DNA from: Saccopteryx bilineata | Lineage: Eukaryota > Chordata > Mammalia > Chiroptera > Emballonuridae | Assembly (NCBI RefSeq): GCF_036850765.1 | Contig: NC_089494.1 | Location: 54,763,809-54,827,808 of the forward strand | Direction: 5' to 3' | Length of the DNA stretch: 64,000 nt | Part shown: positions 1 through 13,500 of the stretch, in pieces | How positions within the stretch are numbered: the first letter of the stretch is position 1 | Layout: each line of letters begins with the position of its first letter | Notes under the pieces: generated by a model | Databases searched by the model: none | Told to the model about the DNA's origin: nothing | Seen by the model: the letters and a program-made list of their open reading frames with translations, nothing else | Program-made: the position numbers and the translations under genes

Positions 1-193
1 AGGAGAGGGAAAGACAGAGAAAGAATGAGAGAAAGAGAGAGAGAGAGAGGAGAGACAGAGAGAGAGAAGGGGAGAAGAGCTGAAAGCATCAACTCCCATA
101 TGTGCCTTGACCAGGCAAGCTCAGGGTTTCAAACCGGCGACCTCAGCATTTCGAGGTCAATGCTTTATCCACTGCACCACCATAGGTCAGGCC
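1..193 (-). mobile_element. tRNA-derived bat SINE, GCCTGACCTGTGG family (family C)
   Basis: Read on the minus strand it starts GCCTGACCTATGGTGG, has a Pol III B-box-like GGTTTGAAACC, the tract CAAGGCACATATGGGAG, then a TC-rich tail that appears here as GA repeats. The tail runs off the window edge, so the copy is cut by the window. The same family occurs at 876, 21023, 47610 and 54436. Confidence 0.85.
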
Positions 194-267
194 AACTTTT
201 TTTTTTTTTGTATCTTGTCACTTTAAAACTCTAGCCCTGAAACCCTTTCAATTCTGCAGGAACATTT

Positions 268-545
268 TAGTCATTCTATCAAATTACTTCATTTATATAA
301 AATTCTAGAATATGTAAAACAATGCATAGTGACAGAAAGCAGACTTTTGGTTGCCTGGGCCACATGAGGAGGCAGGAAAATGGGAAGAATTGGAAAAGGC
401 ATGAGGAAACATTTTGGGTGATTGTCTCTACTTTATTGTGGTATCGGTTGCATGGGCAAATGCATACATCAAAACTTACCAAGTTGTATATGTTAAAAAT
501 GTGTTGTTTATTGCACATCAATTATTTCTTGATTAAGCTGTTTGA
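268..545 (+). mobile_element. Old L1 3'-end fragment
   Basis: The stretch contains AGTGACAGAAAGCAGA, GGTTGCCTGGG, CATCAAAACTTACCAA and TTATTGCACATCAATTAT in the order typical of the 3' end of ancient mammalian L1 (L1M) elements. No coding potential is left; the short frames here are chance. The subfamily cannot be set without a consensus search. Confidence 0.6.
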
Positions 546-875
546 AGAAAAAGGAAAGAGAGAAGTAGGGGGATGAAGAGAAGGAAATAGATACATGAGC
601 TTAGAGAAGTGGTGTTTGCTAGAGAAATAAATTGAGTAGTCATCAATGAATAGAAGTTACCATAAACCTTGGGAATGAATGAAATCACCTAGGGAGAGAT
701 TAGGCAGAAAAAGACCTGGGATACTGTCTTAAGAAACACCAGAATTTAGAAGTTTAGGATGACAAAAGATCATGACAAACTCTTCGGTTTTCTTAAGTAG
801 TTTAAATACAACTGATGTCAAGTTTGAAGCATCAAATGGTCATTTAATTCACTACAGTAGAAATACAGATCATAG

Positions 876-999
876 GCCTGACCTGTGGTGGTGCAGTGGA
901 TAAAGCATCAACCTGGAATGCTGAGGTCGCCGGTTCAAAACCCTGGGCTTGCCTGGTCAAGGCACATATGGGAGTTGATGCTTCCTGCTCCTCCCTCCC

Positions 1000-1043
<44 letters not shown>

Positions 1044-1098
1044 TGCTCTCTCTCTCTCCTCTCTAAAACTTAATAAAAGTAAAAAAATAAAAGAAAAA
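876..1098 (+). mobile_element. Family C SINE with 13-bp target duplication
   Basis: The head GCCTGACCTGTGGTGG, the B-box-like GGTTCAAAACC, a (CT)n tract and an A-rich tail are all present. It is flanked by the duplication AAATACAGATCAT at 861-873 and 1099-1111, which fixes both ends and marks L1-type retrotransposition. The (TC)n run at 1003-1042 is a microsatellite grown inside the SINE. Confidence 0.92.
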
Positions 1099-1111
1099 AA
1101 ATACAGATCAT

Positions 1112-4100
1112 TTAAGATAAGTTGTAATGTAACAAGTATTGTATCTTTCCCTATCCATTAGTTTATAGCATTTAACATGATTATTGATCTTAATTTACAA
1201 GAGTCATCTTGGTTTTCCCCTATATTATTACTTTTTAAAGTTCCACTCAAAACTAGTGAAAATATTTGTTATATTTCTATAAAATATGCTAGCATATTCT
1301 AAAGATATGCATTTTAATTTAATGTTAAACTAACAGCATCATACTTGGCACATGTAATCAACAGAGTGCAGAATATAAATATTCACAGATGTGAAAATGT
1401 GAACACTGTCATTTTCACTGGTATTTATAAGATATGTGTCAATGTGTCTTACATTAAGCTTACTAGAGTTCAAAATAAGTAAATTTTGTATTTAAGCATA
1501 TTGTGAATTATTTCAACTGACTACTTAAATTAACTTTGGTTGTTTACTTCTATTTGGTCTTATCAGAGCTAACGCCCTGAAACTTTCCAAATACTACAGA
1601 AACTTTTAGATTAAATCTTCATATTTATATCAGAAATGCTGTTTTATTTTTACACACCAAAAAAATTGATTTCATCTCTTCCCTCAATCTTCTCTCTGGC
1701 TTGATCTATCTACTCTGCCTCCTTCTACCCACTGCCAAATATGTTTGTGTTGTTGAAGCTCCCTGGTTCCATTCCCCATTCCTCTCAGCCAGTCCGTTTT
1801 CTAACACTGCTTTCTCAAAGCGCACCATGAAATCTAGTTACCGGCTTCCCCGAGCACTTTCTTATTCTGCCATCACTTGAGCTTGCTGCAACATTTGACA
1901 CTTCAGATGGCTCAACACTTCTCACAGCTTCCTTTTTTTTTCCCCCGGAATTCTACCTCCTCTTTGCTGATTATTCCTTTTTCAGTTTCTGAGTTTTTCC
2001 TTTTCAGCTTAATTGTTGAATCTGCCTATGCCTCCGGTCGACCGTTTTCTTTCTCTTCCCTCTTCCTGAACAATCTTATTCACACCCATGCTTTTGCCAC
2101 CAGTCTCATAAATTATTTGCAGTTTCATGAAAGAAACCCTATTCTCCCTCTCAGAGTGAAAACACCCTTCCCCACACAAGGTTCACGGCTAATTGGATGT
2201 GAATGACTCAGGTCAAGAAAATATGTAATTCTTAATGGCTTAAAAGCCATGTTTATTCAACAATAAGCAGGTATGTCAGCGAAGAGTAAACCTTACCAAA
2301 TGACTATGTCGCAATAACTTTTAAAGCAACAACCAGACAGTCAGTTCAAAATTTTAACAAATTTATTTGAAGGATAGTTTTCAGGAAAACAAGCATAAAC
2401 TTGTGGTTGTCAGTGACTAAGCAGTAATATAAAAATTGTGGGGAAAGGCACTAAAGATAAAATATAAGAAAGGGTATTAACTATCCACTTGGCCTAGAGC
2501 CAGGGCTCATTCTATATGAATCTTGTAAACATCCTGTCTAGTTGAAAGTAACAAAAGTTAAGGTATAATTTGCAACCAGAGGACACAGCATTATGTGAAA
2601 GCCTAGAGAATTCTTTTCCTAGTATTTATGACTCCTCCCTTTTCTAAATGAGGCCAACTTAAAATGCTGACATGTCAAGTTATAAACCTTCTTGGACTAG
2701 GCCCAAGATATATCTATAGTAAGGTCCGTTTTAGTGGCTAGGGAACCCAGAGGATTTGGAAAGAAAGGCTTTCTTCATGCATATGCCTCTAATGGAAGAA
2801 TATCTTACCGTCACAAAAGCAAATTTCTTTTTGTTACTGAATCAAATTATTCACTGAAAAAATTCTTCATCAAAATCTTAGCTTATGAATAACACAGTAT
2901 AATCATTTGAATCCATATGTACTATAATCATGTGAAATTGGCCTGTGTAAAGTAATCAATTGTTTCTTCATTTCTTAGGAATAATTTCTCTGCATTTTTC
3001 TAAATAAAATTTTAGTGCTTATAGCTGTCATTGTCTGAAGTTTTATATGACTTCAGTCTTTCCATTTCTATCAAGATATTCCATGTTTACACTTGGTAAA
3101 GAAAAAATATGAGTCAGAGAGAGAATGGAGAGAGAATATAAAAGAGAAGGGGATTAAGAGATGCAAAAAAATTAAACATTAATTCAAATTAATTTCGTAC
3201 ATAAGTGGATCACAAAATATTAAAAGTTCTACTATACACAATAGATTTTAGTTATGAATTTAAAAAAAATTTAAAGATCTCCATATTCACACATAGAAAT
3301 ATTTACATATTGCTCATTATATTTCCAGTAAAATGTCAGTCTGTTTTTATTTTTGTTTTGCAATAATTTTTTCATCTAAATCACATGTATTTTTTCTTAT
3401 TTACAATGTAGCAGACAGCATCATTACATATGTATAGTTAAAAAGAAAGACATTTTATTTATTATTTTTTGATGATGCTTTACTAGAAATGAATTATAGT
3501 CATGTAGTTTTAACGTGAGAACATAAAGTTATAAATCTTAGACTACAAGTATGGAGTAGGTAGGTCACTGACATTTATAAAAAACCATTATCTTAAACAG
3601 CCACCCATTAATAAGCTCCCAAGCATATTGCTTGGCAGACACATTTCTAACAAAGGGAAGAGCCCGTTAAAGGCTTTTATTTCAATTACTATGAAAATTC
3701 TCCAGGGTGACTCTAGGTGTCCAGGATGAAAAGCCATTATAATTAGTCAATACATTTTCTACTACTAATTTTCTCCACTATTTTCTCTGCTAATAAGATT
3801 TAAGTCCATTATTTAATTGTTTTAGATTTCAAGATTTTCAAAAGGGTAACAATGTTAGACTTTACAATTAAGCAAAACCCTAGGGTACTGGAGGTCCTGT
3901 CTATAGAAACTTGTCAAGCGTCATTGAGCTGATGTCTAATATCTATACTGACTTTTACCAGAACACGAGTATTGCATGTTAATACTGAAAGTCAGCTTCT
4001 CAACTAATCAGTAGATGAAACTTCCCCTATGGTTTAAAGAGCGTGGGCTTTCGGCATGCTTTTATCATGCTAGATATCGAGCTTATTAATTTTGAAAAGG

Positions 4101-5835
4101 GCACTGCAAACCTCCCCAACCCAAAAAAACATTTCCCCCCAGAAGAGTTAAGTCAAGAGAAGGTGAAAGGTCAATCAGGAGATCACAGGAAGAGCAGTAG
4201 CTCTTACTGTACTACTTTCCTTCAGTATTGCTTTGAAAAGGGTGGGGGGTGGACATTACAAAGGGTACTTACATTTCTTTCTTGCTTTATGTATTTTCTG
4301 GAGCTCTGCCATAATCTAAAGACCTCTTTCCTAAACAAGTGATTGTCAAAGCCCAGCATTTATAGTGAAAGAAAACTGTTACTGATTTCTGCAACTTGTT
4401 AGTGTTCAGCGATTATTAAGCATGCGTGTTAGAAATTCAGAATTCTTGCTCGCTTAGTCTTTATCTTTCCCCTGCTTCTCCTCCTTACATTAGGTACTTT
4501 TTGTGAGAGAAGGAAAGAGTTTGGTTTTATAAATATATTGATGGAGGAAATTGCTCAAAGAAAAGCTAAAGCTCAAAAAAATAGTCTTAGGAGTTCTTTT
4601 TGCAACCTCAGGGTTTAAAAATCTTTCTCTCCTCCCAGAAAAATAAGTTTTGACCTAATATTAAAATTACCAAATGGTTTATGACATGTGTTAGTCCAGT
4701 TTTTTATTGTCCTAGGATAATTTTTCATGTTTTTCCTGAGTTATACCATTGATGCTCATCTTTAAAACAGTAATAAAATAAAAGAAACTCTGCAAGATAG
4801 AAGTAGTAAGACATTTAAATTGTAGCAAAATTATTGTATCTTCTAAAATCAATCATTGTGAAATCTTTATCTTGTCTTCAGGGTGACTAAGTTTAGAATT
4901 AATATTTCTAGTTATTCTATTTAAAATGAAGACAGATGGATCCCTGAAAATTACTATCTAATAAAAATAATACACAGTGCCATCCTTAGAGTGGGTAGAA
5001 AATACAGCCAGACTGGTGAATATAAAATTTCCGATGACTGAAAGACATGATAAAGGGGATACACTTTTACCCTAAAATATGGGTTATTGGTCATTAATTG
5101 TATTGTTAATAACAAACCACATATGTTGTCTCTGCCTTCTTGCTTGTCTAAGATAATGCTGCTTTATTTTCAGAATGTTTACTATTTATAATTCGATATT
5201 GTTTACCAAAACTTCCATCAGAGGGCTCTATACTGTTCACTTTAAGTAGGTGAAGGGCAGTACCATCAAATCACTGTTGTCATCCTTCCAAATACACTTC
5301 CCTGGAGAGTTTTATGTTCCCCAGTAGACCACAAAAGCCTAAGCAATCAGGAATCAATTCGGTAGTGTTTGCTCAGAATCCCTGCAAAAGTGATAGGTAA
5401 CGGTCATAAGAGCATCAAAGACTCCTTGCATGGAAAACAAGAGGAAAAGTACACAGTAAAAGACAAATATCCTTTTGCCTGGAATCCCTACCCAAGCATC
5501 AGTGTTGAATTCCCAAGGAGAGTAAGGAATTGGGAGGAATCAGCCACCAGGAGCCCTAGTCTGACACTAAGTGCTGGTTGGGGTGGGAGTAGAAAAGAAC
5601 TTGACTAAAGCTGCTGTGAAGTATATCTAGCAGAAGCAAGTGAAGGTGGATCTCACACTGGTAATCACTGTAGTTCCCTTTCGCAGACTTTTAGGCCTTT
5701 GGCACCCTTTTCCACATCCTGCTCAATAATCACCCCACACACTCTTCCCTATATAATCAATGCCTTCAGTCTGTGACTATTTTTCTCTACCCATTCTCAT
5801 GAAGTCATGTGTAGACAGAAAGTCAGTAGTTCAGT
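1112..5835. other. Unassigned AT-rich DNA
   Basis: No gene or clear young repeat was recognised in this stretch. 1660-2200 is pyrimidine-rich and holds a 109-codon chance frame with no recognised domain. 3100-3160 is GA-rich. The rest is AT-rich, with stops in every frame at short intervals. Confidence 0.5.
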
Positions 5836-5905
5836 TGGTAGGTAGGTAGATACATAGATAGGTAGGTAGATAGATACATAGATAGGTAGGTAGATAGATA
5901 GTTGG
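5836..5905. repeat. GGTA/GATA compound tetranucleotide microsatellite
   Basis: Interleaved GGTA and GATA units with ACAT interruptions. The block GATACATAGATAGGTAGGTA occurs twice in tandem, so it is both a tetranucleotide array and a short higher-order repeat. Confidence 0.9.
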
Positions 5906-6109
5906 TTTGATAATTGCTTGGGGTCTTATTATATCTATTCTTCTGCACTTGTACCTCTTCCTTAATAATAAACTTTAGAAACCTTTGAATGATATGGACC
6001 TAATACATTCTTCTCAGTAGCTATATCACAATTCATCCAACCATTCTCTTACCAATGGGGGATTCCCATTACTTGTTTGCTCATTTACTACTATGAACCA
6101 TTTGTTATG

Positions 6110-6595
6110 GCACCAGGTCTTTATTAAGTGTCCTTTAGTGCCTATTCAACTGTAGGAAAAGAGCAATGAACAAAACAAGTCTCCACCCTCCTAGAACCTC
6201 CATTCTAGGGAGGGCACAAACAGTGATTTATTTTATTGTGTAACATCGTGTTATATTTTTATGAAAGCTAAATAAGAAGATACAAACAGGAAATTATTTA
6301 TTACTCTAAATGAGATGGTCAGACCTCTCAGAGGAGATATTTGATCAGAAAACTGAATGCCATGAGGAAGGAAGTCATAAGGAGTGTTAAAAGGAAAGCC
6401 AGCTAGTCAGAAGAAAAGGCAGGCACCGAGGTTCTGAAGGAGAGCGTGGCCGAGCGATTCAGGATGAATGGCGACATTGTTGTGGCTGAAGCACGAGGAG
6501 CGTGAGGATCGAGTCACAGGGGTGAACAGATACCCTGCCCAGGGCCCGGGGAATACAGGGATTGGTAGGCTGCGGCAAGCATTTTAGAAAATCCC
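6110..6595 (-). mobile_element. L2 LINE 3'-end remnant
   Basis: Antisense L2 signature: a diverged start at GTCTTTATTAAGTGTC, then AGCAATGAACAAAAC, a CTCCATTCTAGGGAGGG tract, ATGCCATGAGGAAGGA and a later GCGTGGCCGAGCGATTCAGG region. Highly diverged and non-coding. Confidence 0.55.
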
Positions 6596-6609
6596 ACAAT
6601 AAACATCCA

Positions 6610-6800
6610 CAGATACTGCTAGGTAGGTCTCCAAAAAGGCTATTCCAATTTAATTTCGACAAACAATCTATGAGTATATTTGTCCCTGATACCAGATGCT
6701 ATTATTTCATAATTTTAAAAAATTTGATGAGTATAAAATATCTAATTGTTATTTTAGCATTTATTTCCCTGACTACTAGGGAGGTTGAGCATTTATTTGC
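6610..6800 (-). mobile_element. Possible old L1 fragment
   Basis: The sequence ATTTCCCTGACTACTAGGGAGGTTGAGCA resembles the antisense of the L1 region normally read as ATTTCTCTAATGATTAGTGATGTTGAACA; that form is present in the intact L1 at 11025-11055. Short and diverged. Confidence 0.4.
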
Positions 6801-6834
6801 TTATATTTATTTAACAGAAACATAAATAGTACTT

Positions 6835-6985
6835 ACTATCTGATATGCACTATTCTAAACACATTACATGAATTATCTTCATTTAATAACCCAATGTGGC
6901 ATAAACCATTTTTTACAGATTGAGAAGCTAAGGCAGATAGCTGTTCAGGAACTTGCCTGAGTTCACACAGCTAGTTAGCTGTGGT
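6835..6985 (-). mobile_element. MIR SINE remnant
   Basis: Antisense MIR core: ACAGATTGAGAAGCTAAGG followed by AACTTGCCTGAGTTCACACAG and CTAGTTAGCTG. An ancient mammal-wide SINE with no terminal repeats left. Confidence 0.75.
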
Positions 6986-9600
6986 TTAAGAATTTAAATG
7001 TGAACAATGGATTTCCAGGGTTGATATAGCTGTTTGTCAGACATTTGAGTTTTGCTATTTTATAAAAGCTACCCATAACCTGAAAAGTTCTTAGGAGAAT
7101 AAAGTATCTGTAGATAAAAGCTATACAAATGTAAACTATTCTTGTTAGGCTCTCAGGTCTGTCAAAGTTCATGAGAGATTTGGATATTAGATCCAACAGT
7201 GAGAAACAGAACAGTTTCACTGTGAAAAAGAAAAAGAAAAGAAAAGGTTGAGAAACAAAAACCAAAAATCTAGTTTAACTTTAGGTGTGATGGCCTCTAG
7301 AATAATAGTTGCTGGAGCTATAACTAGAAACTTGAAATTATTCACACAAAGCTACTGGGCAGGATGCATTGTTAAAAGGCTCCACATGCAGCAGCATGAG
7401 ATATAATTTTCTAGGCTGAAAGAAAATGATCTTGTAAATATGTATAATTATAATAAAATAAGTGATATCAATAAAAAGGTGTGACGTGTTTAAAAAATGT
7501 TTAATGTTAAAGGATTAATGTTTTAATCATCATTGTCCAATCTTTTCACAAAATCTCTGGTTTCATTTTCTTAGATTGCTATGTCTTACATTCTGTGAGG
7601 GAGGAAGCGGAAAACTGGGAACAGCCCAGAAAAGCACACAAGGCCTGAAGGTCAGAGGAGGTACAGCCTTGAAGAACAGGACCACAAATATATATCTACC
7701 AAGTCCGGCAGATATTGAAAAGGTGTGTGTGTCACCTTTTCATGAAGGTCTAAGCAACCCTTAATAATCTACCGTTTACAATGTAGGAAAAACAATTTTA
7801 AATATTCAAACTTGTAGCCCCTTTAAAAGATCATGAAATGCCCATTTAAAACAGCCATATTCTCTGTATTTGCCAAAAGGTGACCAAAGGAAAATCTCCG
7901 GCATGCTATTAATTGCACCCCAACTTTAAAACTCCTGAAAAGGAAAAAAAAAAAAAGAACTGATTTAGGCTTGCTGTGCAACAGGCCTATTATCTTTTCA
8001 TTCTTACTAATTTCATTAATTTTAATTTGTATTTTGGGCTTAAAGATAGACTTGAAGAATGAAGTAAAAAGAAAAAGAAACCCTTCAAAAAAGCAAGGAA
8101 TCAATAAAACTTCAGTTATATTGACTAGCCTCATTTGGGTTTTAAAATCCTCCCCTCAAAAAATAATGCTCTTTTTCTTGTCTAGACAGTATAACCTGCT
8201 TCCTTCTCAGAGAGGGCCCTCGGGAAGCAGGCCCTGGCTCACTGCCCTCACACCGCCTCGGAGTCCACACACACCAGGGCTGCGTGTCCCCTCCACCCCA
8301 CAAACAAGGAGCCCTGTAAGGTGGTGCTTCCTATCAGGTGTGGTCCACGGCCTTAACCATATTCTGTTTTGAAAACACATTTGTTCCTGTTTTCACTTAC
8401 CTTGTGAAGTCTCATGTGCATGACTTCTGACAGTGGCTTTGGGTGTAACACAAAAAAAAGCGAAAGCAGAAAGCAGTGGTTAGGGAGGAGAGCTCTGCGG
8501 AGCACACAGGCTGAGCAGTGTCATGAAGAGGATGCTCAAGTTCAGGTCAGACTCCAAATAGTCAAACTGAGACTGCAGCTGTAGTGAAATACCCGGCAGC
8601 TCAATGTTTTCACACCATCCACACATGGAGGAGCGGAACATTTTGACTGCTGAATTTTCTTCAGCTACAGTCCTCTGCTTTTTAAAAATATTTCTTTCAA
8701 TGTACAAAGACTTTTATAACAGACTGCATTTCTGAGAAAAGGAAACCATCTTTCTTTAAGATATACATCCAGGAACCATTCTATGCATCCCTTACAAGGC
8801 ACTGCTCTTATATCTGTGGACAAGGAAGAGGCCACGTACAAACCCTGATAAACTCAGGGGAAGCCTGCACCGGGGCCTTACAAACTCAAAGACTAAAAAT
8901 AATTAGGTGGTCTGAACACAAAAATTCCTAAAAGCAAGTCGTGGCAGGTAGTCAAAACCAAGCTTTTTTGGCAAAGGTCAATCTTTACCTTAAGTAAGCC
9001 TGTATACCACCTTTCTATATCTTAGATGACATATCATCGGAATGTCAGAGCAATCCTTTTTCTGGACCCCTCAGTGTACACCCACCACAGCAGAGCACAA
9101 GACCACAGACCCCTCATTGTTATCTTGTTCCCCAGACACCATCTCTGTGTGCTGTAAATGCTCATTGCTAACTCTCCTGTACCCACCAGCATGAAAGAAG
9201 TACGTCTCTCTGTTTTACTCTATATCCGATTTGAGTGTTCCCTTCACACCTTCCCCCCTCTCCCTTTGCTTTGTTCCGCCTCTTTAATCTGCCTCCAGTG
9301 AATTCCTGTAACCCTCCTTATGTCTCCTTCTCTGATTGTAATAGAGAAAATAAGTGGTAAAACTGTCATTCTCCAGAGCACTTTCTCAAACCATTGAGAT
9401 TTTACTTCCTGACAATTGTCATCAGTTGGGCTCAAATAAACTCAAAAAAATTCTCTACTGGTTTGAATGCTTCTTTTGTTGACACAGCCTCTAAAACGCC
9501 TTCAGGAGGGAATCCATCTTATATTTCTTTGCATTCCTCACAATACCAATACAATGTGTCCCTAGGAGTTGAAGGCATGCAAGCTTATGCAATTTGTTTG
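6986..9600. other. Unassigned, mainly unique DNA
   Basis: Nothing gene-like was recognised. 8195-8310 is locally GC-richer and holds part of a 133-codon frame (7971-8372) with no domain or conserved motif. 9230-9330 is pyrimidine-rich. No splice-flanked frame stands out. Confidence 0.45.
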
Positions 9601-9604
9601 TTCA

Positions 9605-10020
9605 TTCACCCATTCTCCCATTTATTCATTCAAATAATTTATTAGACATATATAAAGCCTTTTTTCTTCATTCCCTGAGGTTATAATTACAAACAAGATA
9701 AAGTCTCTGCTCTCCATGCATTTATAAAATCTAGTTAGGAAGAGAAAACTGATGTGAGTTTGGATAATCAGTTTATCCAGGATGCAGTGATCAAAGGAAA
9801 CTTGTTAACTGCTGTAGTGCATATTGCTTGGGAATTCTCAGTCTAAGAGAATGCGTTCTCAGCTAGGGGCCTAGTAGGTGCAATGATCCAGAGGCACTAG
9901 AGAGTTCAGTATGTTCTGGGAACCACAGCTAGTTCTGTGTTGATGGAGAGATGAGAGACTGAGATAGTAACAAGATGATTTTCAATGTCAGGCAGCATTT
10001 CTCTCACAGAACAGAAACAA
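9605..10020 (-). mobile_element. L2 LINE 3'-end remnant
   Basis: Starts with the antisense L2 3' end (TTTATTCATTCAAATAATTTATTAG) and runs through the usual GATAAAGTCTCTGCTCTCCATG block. Diverged; it ends where the young L1 begins. Confidence 0.6.
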
Positions 10021-10519
10021 ACGGTAAGCATATCTATGTAATGCTTTTTTTTTACATTGAATTTATGGGGTGATGTTTCTATACAGGTTTCAGGTGCCCA
10101 ATTCTACAACACATTTCTGTAAACCGTACTGTGTGTTTACCACCCCCCCGATTTTGTCCATTACCATTTAGTCCCCCTCCCCCTCCTCCACCTTCCCTCT
10201 AGTAGTTTTATTTTTTTATTAATTTATTGTGCTTACATAGATTCAAGTGTTCCACCAAATATATCTCCCTCTCCCCCACCCCTGTGTCCCCCTTGATACC
10301 CCTTTGAACCCTCCTCCCAACACCCTCCCCCCTCCCCTTCAAGATTTGCTGTCCTGCTCTCTATAACTCTGTGTTATGTGTATATAATTTCACCAATCTC
10401 TTTCCCTTCTCTGATCCCATCCTCTCCTCCCCTTTCCCTCTAACCGCTTTCCTTCTGGTATCTTTGATCCTGCTTCTACCTCTATTCCATTCTTCAGTTC
10501 ACATTGTTCATTAAATTCC

Positions 10520-13500
10520 TCATATGATTGAGGTCATATGATACTTTTCTTTCTCTGCCTTGATTATTTCACTTAGCATAACAGTCTCCAGGTCAAACCA
10601 TGTTGTTGCAAAAGGTAAGATTTCCTTCTTTTTTCATGGCCACATAGTATTCCATTGTGTATATGTACCACTGCTTTTTAATCCACTCATCCACTGACGG
10701 ACACTTGGGCTGTTTCCAGATCTTGGCTATTGTAAACAATGCTGCAATAAACATGGGGGTGTATTTCTTCTTTTGAATCACTGATTTGGTTTCTTAGGAT
10801 ATATTTCTAAAAGTGGGATAGCTGGGTCAAAAGACAGTTCCATTTTTAATTTTTTGAGGACTCTCCATACTGTTTTCCACAGTGGCTGCACCAGTCTACA
10901 TTCCCATCAGCAGTGCAGGAGGGTTCCCTTTTCTCCACATCCTCGCCAATACTTATTATGTGTTGTTTTATTAATGAATGTCATTCTGTTAGGTGAGGTG
11001 CTATCTCATTGAGAATTTAATTTGCATTTCTCTAATGATTAGTGATGTTGAACATTTTTTCATATGCCTATTGGTCATCTGTATATCCTCTTTGGAGAAG
11101 AGTCTATTCAGTTTGTTGGCCCATTTTTTTATTGGGTTGTTTACTTTCCTACTGTTGAGTTTTACAAGTTCTTTATAAATTTTGGTTATTAACCCCTTTT
11201 CAGACTTATGGTCAAATATATTCTCCCATTTTGTGGTTCATCTTTTTATTTTGTTCATATTGTCTTTAGCTGTGCAAAAGCTTTTTTAGCTTGATAAACT
11301 CCCATTTGTTCATCCTGTCTTTTATTTCACTTGCCCGTGGAGATAAATCAGCAAATATATTGCTACAAGAGATGTCAGAAATCTTACTGCCTATGTTTTC
11401 TTCCAAGATGATTATGGTTTCACAACTTACATTTGAATCTTTTATCCATTTTCAGTTTATTTTTGTGTATGGTATAAATTGGTAGTCTAGTTTTATTTTC
11501 TTGTAGGTACCTGTCCAATTTTCCCAACATCATTTGTTAAAGAGACTGTCTTTATTGCATTATATGCTTCTACCTCTTTTTTCAAATATCAGTTGTCCAT
11601 AAAGGTGTGGGTTTATTTCTGGGTTCTCTGTTCTGTTCCATTGATCTGTATGCCTGTTCTTATGCCAGTACCAGGCTGTTTTGAGTACAATGGCCTTGTA
11701 GTATAACTTGATATCAGGAACTGTGATACCACCCACTTTATTCTTTTTTTTCAAGATTGCTGAGGCTATTTGTGGTTTTGTGTTTTTTTTGGTTCCATAT
11801 GAATTTTTGAAATATTTGTTCTATGTCTTTGAAGTATGTCATTGGTATTTTAATAGGAATTGCATTGAATTTATAAATTGTTTTAGGTAATATAGACATT
11901 TTAATGATGTTTATTCTTCCTAACCATGAACACGGTATATGCTTCCACTTCTTTGTATCTTCCTTGAACTTTTTTATCAATGTTTTATAATTTTCTGAGT
12001 ACAATCTTTAACCTCCTTGGTTAAATTTACTCCTAGGCACTTTATTTTTGTTGTTGTTGCAATAGTGAAAGGGATTGTTTTCTTAATTTCTCCTTCAGTC
12101 ATGTCATTGTTGGTGTATAAAAATGCCACTGATTTCTGAATATTAATTTTATATCCTGCCACCTCTCTGAATTCATTTATCAGGTTCAGTAGTTTTTTGA
12201 CTGAGACTTTAGGGTTTTCTATGTACAGTATCATGTCATCAGCTAATAATGATAGTTTTATTTCTTCTTTTCCAATTTGGATGCCCTTCATTTCTTCTTC
12301 TTGTCTGATTGCTGTGGCTAGGACTTCCAGAACTATATTGAATAACAGTGGTGAAAGGGGGACACCTGCCTTGTTCCTGATCTTAAGGGGATTGCTTTTT
12401 AATTTTTGCCCATTGAGAATGATGTTGGTTGTGGGTTTGTCATAGATGGCCTTTATCATGTTGAGGTATGTTCCCTGTATTCCCACTTTGCTGAGAGTTT
12501 TGATCATGAATGGGTGCTGGATTTTATCAAATGTTTTTTCTGCATCTATTGAAATTATCATGTGGTTTTTGTCCTTCCTTTTGTTTATGTGATGAATCAC
12601 ATTGATTGATTTGAAAATATTGTACCTGCCTTGCCTCCCCAGAATAAATCCCACTTTATCATGATGTATGATTTTTTTTTCATGTATTGCGGGATCCAGT
12701 TTGCCAATATTTTATTGAGAATTTTAGCATCTGAGTTCATCAGGGATATTGGCTTATAGTGTTCTTTCTTTGTAGTGTCTTTGCCTGGTTTTAGAATGAG
12801 GATTATGCTTGCCTCATAAAAGGAGCTTGGAAGTCTTCTCTCCTCTTGAATTTTTTGAAATAGCTTGAGAAGAATAGGACTTACTTCTTCTTAGAGTATT
12901 TGGTAAAATTCACCTGTGAAGCCATTTGGCACAGGCTTTTGTTTGTTGGATTTTTTGATAGCTGTTTCAATCTCTTTTGATGTAATTGGTCTATATAAGA
13001 TTTCTGATTCTTTCAGATTGATTTTTGAAAAATTATAAATTTCGAGGAATCTATTCATTTTGCCTAGGTTATCTAATTTTTTGACATATAGTTCTTCACA
13101 GTATTTTTTTACAATCCTTTGTATTTCTGCTGTCAGTTGTTACTTCTTTACTCTCATTTCTAATTTTATTTATGTGAATCCTCTCTCTTTTTTTCTTGGT
13201 GAGTCTGGTTAAAGGTTCATCAATCTTGTTTACCTTTTCAAAGAACTAGCTCTTAGTTTCATTGATCTTCTGTATAGTATTTTTAGCCTCTATGTCATTT
13301 ATTTCTGCTCTGAGCTTTATTATTTCCTTCCTTCTACTTCCACTGGGCTTTATTTGTTGTTCTCTTTCTAGTTCTTTTAGATGTATGGTAAAGTTGTTTA
13401 TTTGCGCTTTTTCTTGCTTCTTAAGGTATGTCTGTAATGCTATGAACTATCTTCTCAGGACTGCTTTTGCTCTGTCCCACAATTTTTGAGTTGTTGTATG

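Noticed and set aside
1877..2206. 109-codon plus frame as an exon
   Set aside because: Pyrimidine-rich sequence gives a Phe/Leu/Ser-rich frame without domain or splice support.
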